From Pezizomycotina sp. ARF18 (Eukaryota > Ascomycota): DNA of 63,936 bases. The stretch is from the NCBI GenBank assembly GCA_002224055.1, contig AZLU01000092.1, positions 1-63,936 of the forward strand. The letters run 5' to 3'. The notes below the pieces were generated by a model. It was given only the letters and a program-made list of their open reading frames with translations. It had not been told where the DNA came from and searched no databases. Numbering within the stretch: position 1 is the stretch's first letter; each line of letters starts with the position of its first letter. Both the position numbers and the translations under genes were made by a program. Shown here one piece after another: positions 36,862 through 48,100 of the stretch.

Positions 36862-38615
36862 ATGGCGGCAAGAGTAAGCTATGTTTTCGCCTGCACTACC
36901 CAGAGGTTATGTATGCGCGGAACAATTGCGCCACCTGTTGGCACCCTCAGCAGACTAATTATCATCAGCTGTGCTAAAAACCCTTGCCGTTTCCATTCCC
37001 AGGTCTCTTATCTCACCGCAAAGCAAGCTGCGGATCTCGACAAGGACCTCATGAGCGATGAAGGTGCTTTCTCCATTGACCAGCTCATGGAATTGGCAGG
37101 GTAAATAATAATATTATTGTTATCGAATTCATTTTATTGCTACTTGCCTAGACTTTATACTATACCCTATCCCCCCCCCCCCCCCTTTTTTTTTTTTTTT
37201 TCTTTAATATAGAATACTTCTAACCAGATATCTTTCTATTCTTCTTTAGGTTATCTGTATCTCAAGCTGGTACAGCTTCCCGATAATCTCAAACAGCAAT
37301 TGTATTGTCGAGCAAGAAAAGCTTTTTTTTCTTTTCGTTTCTTCCATTAGGAGCCAGCTGACAGGTCGGTAATGGTTCCGGTACTTCTATGACTGAGCAG
37401 TTTACAAAGTCCATCCTCCTCGTGACGGCTCCAGGGTGCTCGTTGTTTGCGGGCCAGGAAATAATGGGTATGTTGCACCTCGTTTTCTGTATATTATAAT
37501 ATACGATAGAAATCTAACATACAGTCAATCTGCTAGAGGAGACGGCCTGGTAGCTGCTCGCCATTTATGGGTACGTAAAGCCGGTTGTCCCAGATGACTT
37601 CTTCTTATCAACAATGTAAAGCTTTTGGTTAATAAATCAGCTCACAATAAACTAGCACTATGGTTACAATCCAACAATCTACGTAAGCATTAGCAGCCAG
37701 CTTAACTGCTATCAGTATCCCGCTGATACGCCAAAAAAAAAAAAAAAACATCTAACAATCTCTATTAATAAAATGCTAACGAACGAACCAAAATTCAGTA
37801 TCCTAAACAAGGAAAGAATGAGTTATACAAGGTGCAGACCTTCCGCAAATGATATATATAGCATGTTGTGCTTAAAGAGACTTTGCGCTCAACTTCGGAA
37901 TCTGAAGATTCCTTTTACGGGGGATTTCGATTCTGGCGGTGTCTAATACCGATCATATCATTGACGCAATATTCGGTAAGAGTTATACAAGGTGCAGACC
38001 TTCCGCAAATGATATATATAGATGTTGTGCTTAAAATATTTCAAGCGACTTTTTGTGAATTTGTTGGATGGCACCCGAGAGCGTATCGGATAACTAAGTA
38101 TTTTTCAATGAGAAACAGAGACTTTGCGCTCAACTTCGGAATCTGAAGACATTCTTTACGGGGGATTTGATTCTGCGGTGTCTAATACCGATATATCATT
38201 GACGCAATATTCGGTAAGGAGCTAACTCTAGTCTTTAACTTTAAATACTTCTTTCTTTCTTCTGTCTTTCTACTGACAGTAGGAGAATTACTAAGGCTTC
38301 TCATTCTCTGGAGAAATTGCGAGCCATTTCCGGCATAATCGAGACGATGAAAAATTCCAAGGTTATGTCACTTCGTCGACGCCGTAAGTGGATGGGAGGT
38401 AGAAAACGGACCTCCGTCGAGCGGCCCGGCGAAGGACTTCCACCCGACAGCGTTGGTCAGCCTCACGGCACGAAGCTTGCCGCAAAGGCTTTAAAGGCAG
38501 GCATTTCCTCGTGGACGCTTCGTGCCAAGGAATGTACAGGAAAAGTACGGTCTGGACTTAGACATGTCTATCCGTTGATCAGGTGGTTGAATTGACGCCT
38601 GGAGAGAAGCTGTAA
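36862..38615 (+). CDS. NAD(P)H-hydrate epimerase (YjeF N-domain, AIBP-type), with internal exon duplication
   Basis: Epimerises damaged R-NAD(P)HX so that the dehydratase can repair it; fungal forms are often mitochondrial. The ATG at 36862 sits in a perfect CCACCATGG context and opens a 40-residue basic presequence. Family motifs appear in order: SYLTAKQAADLDKDLMSDEG (37006), FSIDQLMELAG (37069), LSVSQA (37251), RVLVVCGPGNNG (about 37432), GDGLVAARHLW (about 37540), HYGYNPTIY (about 37660), YPKQGKNELYK (37800), LCAQLRNLKIPFTGDFDSG (about 37880), NTDHIIDAIFG, FSFSGEI (about 38297) and a tail ending VDQVVELTPGEKL with a stop at 38613-38615. The segment 37821-37980 is repeated at 37981-38218. 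Several one-base breaks exist (near 37430, 37940, 38330, 38520). Confidence 0.85.
37171..37201. repeat. C15-T16 homopolymer junction in an intron
   Basis: Fifteen C followed directly by sixteen T, inside the second intron of the NAD(P)H-hydrate epimerase gene. Length is probably uncertain in the assembly. Confidence 0.8.
37821..38218 (+). repeat. Head-to-tail tandem duplication of an exon and its upstream intron
   Basis: Copy 1 is 37821-37980 (160 bases) and copy 2 is 37981-38218 (238 bases). Both start AGTTATACAAGGTGCAGACC and end ATTCGGTAAG, and they abut exactly. Copy 2 contains about 82 extra bases (about 38036-38117) that complete a plausible intron, including a branch-like TAACTAAG and an AAACAG acceptor; copy 1 lacks them. 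The exon in copy 2 carries several one-base deletions relative to copy 1. It may be real or an assembly artefact. Confidence 0.85.
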
Positions 38616-38840
38616 TACATCCGGTAGGAATACCTCATAATAGGAAACGTGTAGAAAGGATGGAGAATAAGGGAGGGAAAAAAAAAAAATAGGAATCGAG
38701 ATATGACCAACAGATTCCCTCGAACAGTTCCTACCTATTTTCTGTTATTACTATGCTCTAATATCTATGAACGTATAGCGGAAAATATGGAAAAGCTCCA
38801 TTCGTAGCTAAATTCATTTTACAAATGTGTTTAACAATAC

Positions 38841-40589
38841 TTATATACGGAGAATCCTGGTTGGATTTCTCCATTGCACTATATTAGACTGTCTCTGCGG
38901 GCCCCCTTGAACTTCAGGCTGATCCACTTGATCAGGAGGCGCCACTTTTTTGTCCCTGTTCCTGAACAGCCAAATGCCATGCGCCAGAAATATTCCAGCT
39001 TCCAGCATCATTACGGAGATATAGCAAATCGACCAAGACGTATTGATTCGCCGTGGGTGGTTTGCGCAACGATCGACATCAGGGAGACAACGCCCCCATG
39101 CTGTCTATCATGAGAAAAATAAAACTAACAAGTTATTCTCTTAGTTCAATGCCTAGCTGAAAATAAGGGGATTTTGGAGAAGAAAAAGAAGGACAGAAAA
39201 AAGCAGGGCGATGTTGCGACTTACTTATGCCAACGACTTGGCCTTTTCTTTTATTATTCCCAGTACGGTGGCAGGAGCCCCACAAACAATAAACGACAGC
39301 TACTATACCTATAATTGTATGGCCATGTCGTTCCCCGTCTCTTACGTCTACATATTGATGAAAAATTATCTTTAGAAATTGGTTCAGTTGGCTCACAAAG
39401 TTTAAATCTTCCTTTTTAAACTTCCTTTTCCTCAGGGAAGGGAATAGAGTTGGTTTTGTAGTACACATTATCAACTGTGATGATGGGGAGACATCCTTAC
39501 CCTAGTTGGTAGTACGAGCAACCTCAATCCCACCAAACACAAGGGACAGAAAGACTAATAGAGCCCAGGACTTGAGCGTTCCCAGCGTAGGAATAGTGCA
39601 TGATTTGGGCAAACGTCGCCAACGAAAATATCGTGAATATCTGTGCCTGAATTTGCAGAGGAATATTTGAAATTTTCAAGATTGCGTACGCTGCAGAACA
39701 GATACCCGTTTTAGCCCTTGTTCGATATACTATCGACATGTATATTGTTCTCAAAAAAGAAAAAGGTAGAAAATAATCACTCCAAATGGCATCCGGTATT
39801 AAATGGGTATGATCGTCGTACCAGCTAGCGGTCAGCGAAATCTATTCCCATCCTATCGTATTTACAAGGACGATGTCAAGATTTCCCTCCGTAATGACTC
39901 ATAATATTTTGATATGATGGGAGACTCACAAAGTGCCCAGTGAGCAATCAAGGCAGCTAAGTCGAACAAGAGAGCAATGTTAGCCTATACGCGACTATAT
40001 AGATAATGACTTAATCAAAAGTTGGTTAATGATAGTATCTTACGTAGTCCCTCTGTGGTTTTCTTCCGCAATTATGTATTATCCTTTAATATTTAACACC
40101 GGAAGAACGTTTAGTTAGATTCAAGTGTCGTTTTCTCCTAATCCTTAAAATTCTTTTCAAAGCAGCTCGTTCGCTATTACAGCACATTCAAAACGATGTT
40201 AACTTACTGGGGAATAAGTTGGATACAGAACCTAAACGAAAATTATCATAAAGAAACGATTACGATGTTAGTATATCATAACACTTTATTTTTCATATAT
40301 ATTATATATGTATATATGAATATATAATAAATTAATATATATCACTTATTCTTCCGTGGGACATGGAGCAAAACCTACAATGTTGATAGTCTCAAAAACC
40401 AAAACTAACTGTTAGTAATTGTGTAAATATACATAAAATACTTAATAGTAGTTTCTTTCCTTTTCTCCTCTATTACTTGCGCTAATGAGGAACGAGAAAA
40501 TGATATAAGGTATAAAAGGCGAGGATGGATTTGACGTACCCAAGAGCGTTGGCTGCAACGTTGGATCGTATATGCTCCGTCCCTATCAT
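38841..40589 (-). CDS. PQ-loop repeat membrane protein
   Basis: A multi-pass membrane protein of the PQ-loop/SWEET-like superfamily, split over many short exons. The ATG at 40589 begins MIGTEHIRSNVAANALG at a GT donor. An exon near 40210-40230 reads FCIQLIPQ, the first PQ motif. KKTTEGLR (about 40055) matches the loop that follows PQ in this family. Further exons are ANIALLFDLAALIAHWAL (about 39980), NIPLQIQAQIFTIFSLATFA (about 39650) and a final one with TSWSICYISVMMLEAGIFLA (about 39030) ending RILRI before the stop at 38841-38843. Related fungal proteins have LQ-x-Q-PQI at the second site; here the proline is Ala (QAQIF). The segment 39200-39400 should hold the third transmembrane block but its frame is unclear. 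Family members transport cationic amino acids or other small solutes in vacuoles or remain uncharacterised; the substrate here is unknown. Confidence 0.65.
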
Positions 40590-42165
40590 AACTGCGATTG
40601 CCTAGCTATCCTTGCGTTGTTGTATTGCTGCTGTGTATGAGATTACGACTAAGAAAGTATATTCGCGACGTAAACAGGATTGCCTTCGCTTTTTTCGTCG
40701 ATGTTTAAAATCTCGTATATATGGGTGCTAAAGGGGAAAAAGAGTTTATAAAGACCTAGTTAGTCTCCGTAGTAGGTAGCAGGACCTACGAATTGAGGGT
40801 AATACTCTGAGAAGGCGTATATAGATATTAAACGAGTATCAAGTAACCGGATAGAGTATTCCGGTCTTTGAATTATGGAAATAATGCTTCCATTGAAAAA
40901 ACGACACAAGATGGAGAAAACAATTGGAAATATATTTTATATTTTTCATATCAGAATAAACCAGTCAAAACAAAAAGTATTTATATTCACAAGTATATTA
41001 ATGTTCAAACATTCGGATTAGTCCGAAAAAAAAAAAGAACAGAAGAAAGTCGGACTTGAAGACTTTAAATCGGAACTAAAAAAGAAAGAGAACCAATTTC
41101 TGCTCTTCAATTCGCCTTGGCGCAATAGCGGCGAGCGGTCTGTCTTAACTGCTTCTTCTGTTAAAGAGTATTTCCTCGAGCTTTTTCCTTTGGTTCTTGC
41201 TCAATTTTTTTTCTTACGCGATGCACAGGTGCCATTATCGATATCTTCCCGGGTTTATTCCCGGTTGGGCAGGGCCAAGGGTAGCATGTAGCATTGGTGG
41301 CATGGGGGGGACACCATGGTTCCGGGGGTTAGCTAACTAGTGTACTGCCTTGTAAGCTTTAACCACGTTTTGGCCTTTCCTTTTTTTTTTTAATAAAAAA
41401 TAAAGAATAAAAAATAAAAATAAATTCACAAAGTGAAGAGGGTATAGCTTAACGATAAAAAAAAATAGAGAAAATAAAGCCTTGCTACGGAATATATTTA
41501 TTTTTTTCCCGCAGGGCCAATAAAATATTAGAGTTGGGTACGAGACAAACGGAATACATCAAAGTTATCTCAGCATATAATAATTTTTTATAGTATATGA
41601 ATCACATATCCAGTAGATATAATATTTTGAGGTAGAAAAGAGTATTTACACAGTTCACTCAGATGTTGAATCGAAATCTTTCAAGCGAGGACTGAGGTCG
41701 ATATCAATTTGATCTTAGGTATGGTATGGTATATCTAGGATGTCCCTGGCTGATCCCCTGCTCAGTGATATCCTAATAGAAATGAATGCAAAAAGCTAGG
41801 AGAAGGAAAACAGAATACGCGGAATAGTTCCTTTCTCATCTACTCTATGCTTGAACGTGGGAGGGTGATGGAAAAAACAGAGGATACAAAAAACTGGTAG
41901 AAGCTGCATCATTCATTGCGACAAACTCGAATGCTTTTTTTTTTCTTTTTTTTTTTTTTTTGAGGAAGAAATCTGAAATGGGTATAAAATGATTGAGCGG
42001 AAAAGAAAAAGGAAAAAAGAAAAAAGAGAAACGCCGTGAAGATAACAAATACTTCTATGAAGATTCTTGCCGATACAATCCCATTGGTACTAATAAGCCA
42101 AACTGTAGTTATACGAAGTTTCACCTCTTATCCTTCTTGAATGAAGCATGCTACGGCGGTACAAC
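40590..42165. other. Intergenic region, no supported gene
   Basis: About 1.6 kb, strongly AT-rich, with TATA-rich stretches, A-runs and T18 near 41946-41961. It lies between the start of the PQ-loop gene and the 3' end of the BEACH gene, and should hold the promoter of the former and the 3' UTR of the latter. A small open frame at 40868-41059 has no protein-like features and is not called. Confidence 0.5.
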
Positions 42166-45100
42166 TTACAACTTTACCGGCATCATCTCGGTATAAACCA
42201 TCCTTGACATTGGCAAAACGGATGTTATACTCGCCGATACGGACAACTGGCTCTGGTACTGGTTTACGTGCTGTAGAGACTTCACGAGCACGAGATCAAA
42301 TCTATCGTCCACTATCGACTTTGCCCAGATCTGTGGTATTAGAAAAAAAGAGATTTAGTTTCATTTTCCAGTAATAGTTACTTTAAAAAATTTTTTTCCT
42401 AGTGGAAACGTACATTTACTAGCCCGCGTCTATGACCGGTGAATATCAACTGGCTATGCAGCCACTCGTTCCCGGAGCCGTCGTAAGACGCAACAGCCGT
42501 GATCGTGTCGTTGGAGCTCACGGCAACGTTCTTCCTCAGGACGGACTCGCCGTTCAATGTATATATAGATATTTCGGGCCCCGAGCAGAGGATGATGTCG
42601 CCCGTGACGTCGTCGATAGTAGCACACTGGACCACGCCGTGATCGCATTGCAGTTGTCTGATGAACGTCAGCCGGTTGAGATCCAGACCAGCACAGACTT
42701 ATCTGAGGATGCCGTAACCAGGATGCTAACGAGCGTGATGCTGCGATGGTCGTTACGGGCTTCGGATGGCCGTGAAGGCAAGCCTTTGGCTGCAAGTCTA
42801 TCGATTTCCCGCTGAGGTGAACTGCCACAAAGATACCGAACAGTCCTCGCCGGCCGTAACCAAGGTCTCGGTTCTAGTATAAACACAGACGAAATGGGAC
42901 CCTGGTGTAGATGCTCAAAGTGACCGATCAACTTTCTACTCTCCGAGTTGAAAAACCTAACGCTCCCGTCGGTATAACCCCACTCCAGATACCTGTCGAA
43001 ATTCGGAACGAGCATGATCTTCGACGACGGCGACGCGAACACCGTTCATCTTCGTGGAGTACGTCAGGTTGTGGACTTTCTCGCGGTATCCATGATCGGA
43101 AACGGGAGTCTGATCAGCGACTCCACATTCAGATCCAACCTCGTGTACCGCGGACTGGGGTCGTCGCAGCTAGGGTGTCCGCGGTAAAGACCTGATGCGG
43201 AGTCTGGCCGAAGTTGTGTATTATACCGATCGCGGCCACCCTTTCCACCTGGTCTCGATATTGTCCAGATCAATCCGCCAGAATATGAGTACGGGTGGAA
43301 GACGTTGGTACTCTCAAAGCGTCGCCTCGCTGTTTGTAACCGAACACCAGATCGATCCACTCATGCAGGTGCTGCGTTACGTAAGGGCTTTCTAAAGCTT
43401 GCCGGTGTTTCTCGATGAAGATTTTGGGATCACCTTTGGCCCAGGGAGGCATGATGACGAATTTATAGCTTCGCCGGAGCCCTGTAGCGTGCCAAAGTCG
43501 TAGTTGTTCGAGTTTGTCAGGAATTCGGGCAAGTAGAAAAACTCGGGTATTAGCTCCCTGACGTCCGTCGTGGTGTCCGCGAGGCGGACGTCCATGCTTT
43601 GCGACGGAATAGAAAAGCCTGTCCGCGTGATCAAAGCTCCCGCCTTGCACTAAGAGATACGACTGAACGAAAGGTTGAAGTCGATCAAGAAGGAACAAAC
43701 TATCATGGCAGAAGAGTAATGGGTTCCGTAGTGAAACGGAACCGCATTCTATCGCCGAGGTCCTGGAATGCGGAGTACCTCTCCCTAAATCCTCATCCGC
43801 TCGGGCGTCTGGGCACCCATAGCTTCGAAAGGTCTCGGAAAGTTTTAGGATCTGAAAGATCTAATTCTTCGCTTGTGTAGTCGCCAAACCAGGAAATACC
43901 GGATATTGCGTCAAATCATTGAACGTCCGCCGGCCATTGTATTATCAGCATAAGGTAGTGGAAGTTCGAAATCTCCGCCGTAGCCATTTCTTCGTCGCCG
44001 GGTTTGATGAAGTAGGTGCGAATACATTAGCAATTTGGTGCCTAACGTCGCGGGCTGAGACTGCTTGAAGGAGTCCCCAGCGAATCCACCCGCCAAGCTT
44101 CTTCAACGTGAGAGGAAGAGTGTGACGGATTATTATTGATGTTGGTCGCTTTTGCCATGAGCTTGTTGTAGAGACCGTCTCTTTCTTTTACGATAAGGCA
44201 GTAAGCAGGTAGCTTCTTCCGTCTCCGAAAAAGAGCTCCAATGCAACGTCGCGGAACAAGAACTTCCTCTTCGACACAGACAAAAGCTCCGACCACGGCA
44301 GTGCCTTACATCATGGTCGCTTGAGGTAGCCCTTTTCTCATCTGACTTTTGGCCGGTGATGATCTGAAGATATTGGTCTCGTTCGTCCTTGGGAGCATTC
44401 CACACGTTAACAATCTCCGCGTCTGATCTCTGAAAGAAATTGTCGATCAAATAGAGATTCTCCTTCGCACGATCAACAGCCCCTCGCAGGCATTCAGACC
44501 AACGAGCGCGAAACGTTGCTGACGTGCTGGACAACGTCCCCGTGCTGCAAACTACGCAATCACTTTTCGGTTTATCCTCGTAATCTTCGTCGTCCCGGGG
44601 ATCTTCAACCGAGCTCGAAATCGTCTTCAATGTCCGGTTCCGCACTTGACCAGGCTCCTTAACGCCCGATCTCCGGCACTGGGCTTGTCGCTCTTGCCGC
44701 GATGGTCAAGGTTTCAGGCTCATTTACAAGAAATTTCATCCTGCGGAGGCAAATGTGACGATAGCCTGGTCCGTATTCCGCCGCTTCGGTTGGTACTCGT
44801 CGAGCGAATGGCGGGAACCGGGATCATCCGTTTCCTCATCCGGTGCGGCCCTCAGTTGTCCAGCCTCCACTTTGCTTCTGCTGCTGCATCTCTAGGAAAC
44901 CGAACGGCCTACCAGATCCGCAGATAGCTTCGAGAAGACGGATATCACGAAATTCAAGTGTCTTGCTGTCTGAAGCGCTCTCTGGTATTTAGATGCTCAG
45001 AAAAGTAATATTGGCAACCCAGTGAGAGGCTGCAGCATGTGGCGACTGAAGATGTTTTCATTGTTGATATTTCGATCGTCCATTGCTTTAGCTTTTTTCC

Positions 45101-48100
45101 GCTTGACCATTCTACCCTGGCGCTCTCCTCGGCCTTTTGTTTTCCTCCCCGACGTACGTTTCCAGGCGCTGACAGGCACCAAAGAAGAAAGCATCGAGAT
45201 CCCGTCTTTGATCTTCAACCCAACCAAGGAAGGTTTCATTGTCCTGGATATCGTAAGTCTAAATCCATATCTGGGAAATATGAGGCGAACTCGACTTACC
45301 ACCTCCATGAGCTTCTAAAGCCGGAAGACAGTTGCTTGTGATTGTAATTACATCAAAGTAAGTATTAGAAAGGCTTCCCTCATGCGTTGTTTTATACACC
45401 GTAGTTTTTTAATGTTGGAGCATGTAATAGAGGGCTGCGTACCAACAGATTTGGCTTGACTTAGGATAAGGGATGTATCAGTTGGCTTCTGACCAAGAGA
45501 ATCCGCCAGAGCTAGTTTCAAAAAAATTAGCGAATTGTACTTTAGTTTAAAAGTTGACCCCATGAAAATCGTTGACACTTACATCAGTAGCAGCGTATCT
45601 AACGTCCTTCCCTCTGTCACAGCTAGTGTAGAGTAGGTAGCACATTAACTTTGTAAAATCGCTGTTGATGTTTCCGGTACAAGAGGATATTTTGCCAGTA
45701 CATGAGTTCGCCATGAAATCGACCACCTCAAACGCTTCGGAAGAATTGGTAAATTCCGAAAGCCTGAACAGCACGAGCCTGTGAAAACAGCGCGCAAGTT
45801 GATTAACGTTTGGTTGCAAAGCCGAACGCTCTTGAGCGAAGCCACTTCGGCGTTCAAGGTATTCCAGGCATATGCCGACGAAATCCAGGAGCGAATCGCG
45901 CCGCCAACAAACCAACCTAAAGGAAGGGTACAAGTTAGATCAAAGGAACAAAACAATAACAGTCAATCAAAAATAGATGTTCGCCTGCACCTTCCAAGAT
46001 AGAATCAGAAATATATTGCGCGAATTTGCCGACGTTGGTGAGTGCGCGCGTTCGGTGAGAAGCTTCAGATTCAAGGAAATCTCATTTTTCAAGTGTGAGA
46101 GGTGTTTCGGAAAGGTAGGATTCGAACAGGATTTGGTGTTCTTGGAAGCCCGGCGGGATCTATTAACAATATTTCGTTAGTACTTGCGCTACTCGCAGGT
46201 GGAGCAGAAGGTCTTTAATATCGTTCATACCTTTGCCAATAGATTAAATCCGGTAAAGTCCTTACGCTCCAAGACCATATGCGCAATCCCACAATTATTT
46301 CCAATAGGCTCGAACAGTCGCATTCGTGAGGCTGGAATAGTTAAGGCTCTTCCAGATATCGGCGATGTTACCGCGGCGATAGTCGAGCCGTAGAGGGAGA
46401 GTACGTAAAGATTCCGATGTAACGAGTATAAAAGAAGAGCGGTGTGAGAAGGAGTAGTTCTCGACCTGCTGCTATCTAGATTAGGTGACTGCACCGACTG
46501 GAGTAGGTAAATCCACGCTCGTGGTGCGAACCATGGATAAGACGATCGACGTTTGAACTCTGAGCGCTGTTGTTACAGGGTCGCTGTCATAGGTTAAAGC
46601 CGAGTCTTTCGAGTTCAGCTCCGTCTCAGCGCTAACAATATCTGCACTACAGATAATGGGAACAGTATGCTGAAAATTTCGTGCTGGAAGAATGCACCAG
46701 AACAGAAGTCTCGAATAGCAGGGCACCTAGCCTGGACGTCGGAGACGAACTGCGTGATAACCTGTAGCATTTTCGACATATCGTTCATGCTAACATCGAT
46801 TGAGGGCAGCACAGGACCTTAGATAGATACTATCAGTCTAAAAAAATAGCCCACTAACCACGACATGCGCATATATGTAGTAGCGGCATCCAACAGACCG
46901 ATATTCTGTTGTATATTTTATTACATGAAAGCAGGAATGTGTCCATACCTAGATTCTTCAGAATATTTAGCTGCGTATCTAGAGACAAAGATCTCCGCCT
47001 CCCTGCCTTTGGCCTAGAAGGGAGTTATTTTCTCCTCCAGAGCTATGAAGGCGCTGTTGATCAGGTGATTGTCGATCAAGAGCATCCAGACTCGGTCTTG
47101 AAGCGTAGCGTTGACGCCAGTGTTTAGCATAGCACTGAGCACCGGCCACATCTCCGGGTACGGGATCACGGCTTTCCCATTCACTTGAAATGTGTCCAGG
47201 AGATGGAACAGGTCCAAGCTCTTGTTGACGTTAACCTTGGCGACGTCCATGCCAAACATGATTGAAAAGCATATGGGCCACAGCGCAGCGACGCTCACCA
47301 CCGCTTAAGGCGTGCCGCATGATCACGAAGCCGCCGATTTAGTGTGGAACTTGGAGACGTAGCTTTGCCCGTGGACTACTAATATTCTTGCAAGTATTTT
47401 CGTGGCCAGTACAACAACACTCGCATCATCCTCGGATAGGAGGTATAGTAGCCACTATTTCGTATTAGAGAAATGCCGATCAGCTTCAAGCTTTCGAAAT
47501 GCATAAAACAATGCATAGTAGATAGAAATACCTTATTGGTCACAGTTCTCGCAAACTTCTTAATATTAACTGTACTCGATGGATCACAGAGAAGCTCAGA
47601 GAACATCTCTAGAACCATAACACCTGTCTGGTGTCTTCGCTTTGATAGTGACCCAGTAGACGGTGTTGGTGAAATGCCACCAGATTCATTCCCCCCTCGA
47701 AGCTGGATATTGCTGTTGCTGTTCTTCGCCTTTAAGGACTTTGCGGGTGATTTGTATAGAGTGCGTATGTGATGAAAAGTGATACTGAGCGCAATACGTC
47801 TGCAGACATATTCGTGCTTACGAGGCCTTGAAAGCAGAAAGCAGGTCCGGTAAGATCTCGTCGTTGAATACTTCGCCTTTTAGAGCAAATAGAAGCTTCT
47901 TCACAATTCCTGTTCGTAAAGAAATTAGACACAGTAGGATTAGAAAATCTCGAGATTGTCTTGATTGTGCTCTCATGATCCCAAATCCTTGAGATCTATA
48001 CTTACGCATTCTAAATAGACGCTTCGCGTTGAAGTGGCGATATTTGCTACCGGTGCTGAAAACAGTGAACTGCTGAAAGTAGAGGGTTTGTGTCGCCATG

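Noticed and set aside
40868-41059. + strand open frame of 63 codons
   Set aside because: AT-rich Lys/Asn/Ile/Tyr composition typical of chance frames in AT-rich DNA.
46111-46140. T-loop-like GATTCGAAC sequence suggesting a tRNA
   Set aside because: No acceptor or anticodon stems can be formed around it, and it lies in BEACH coding sequence.
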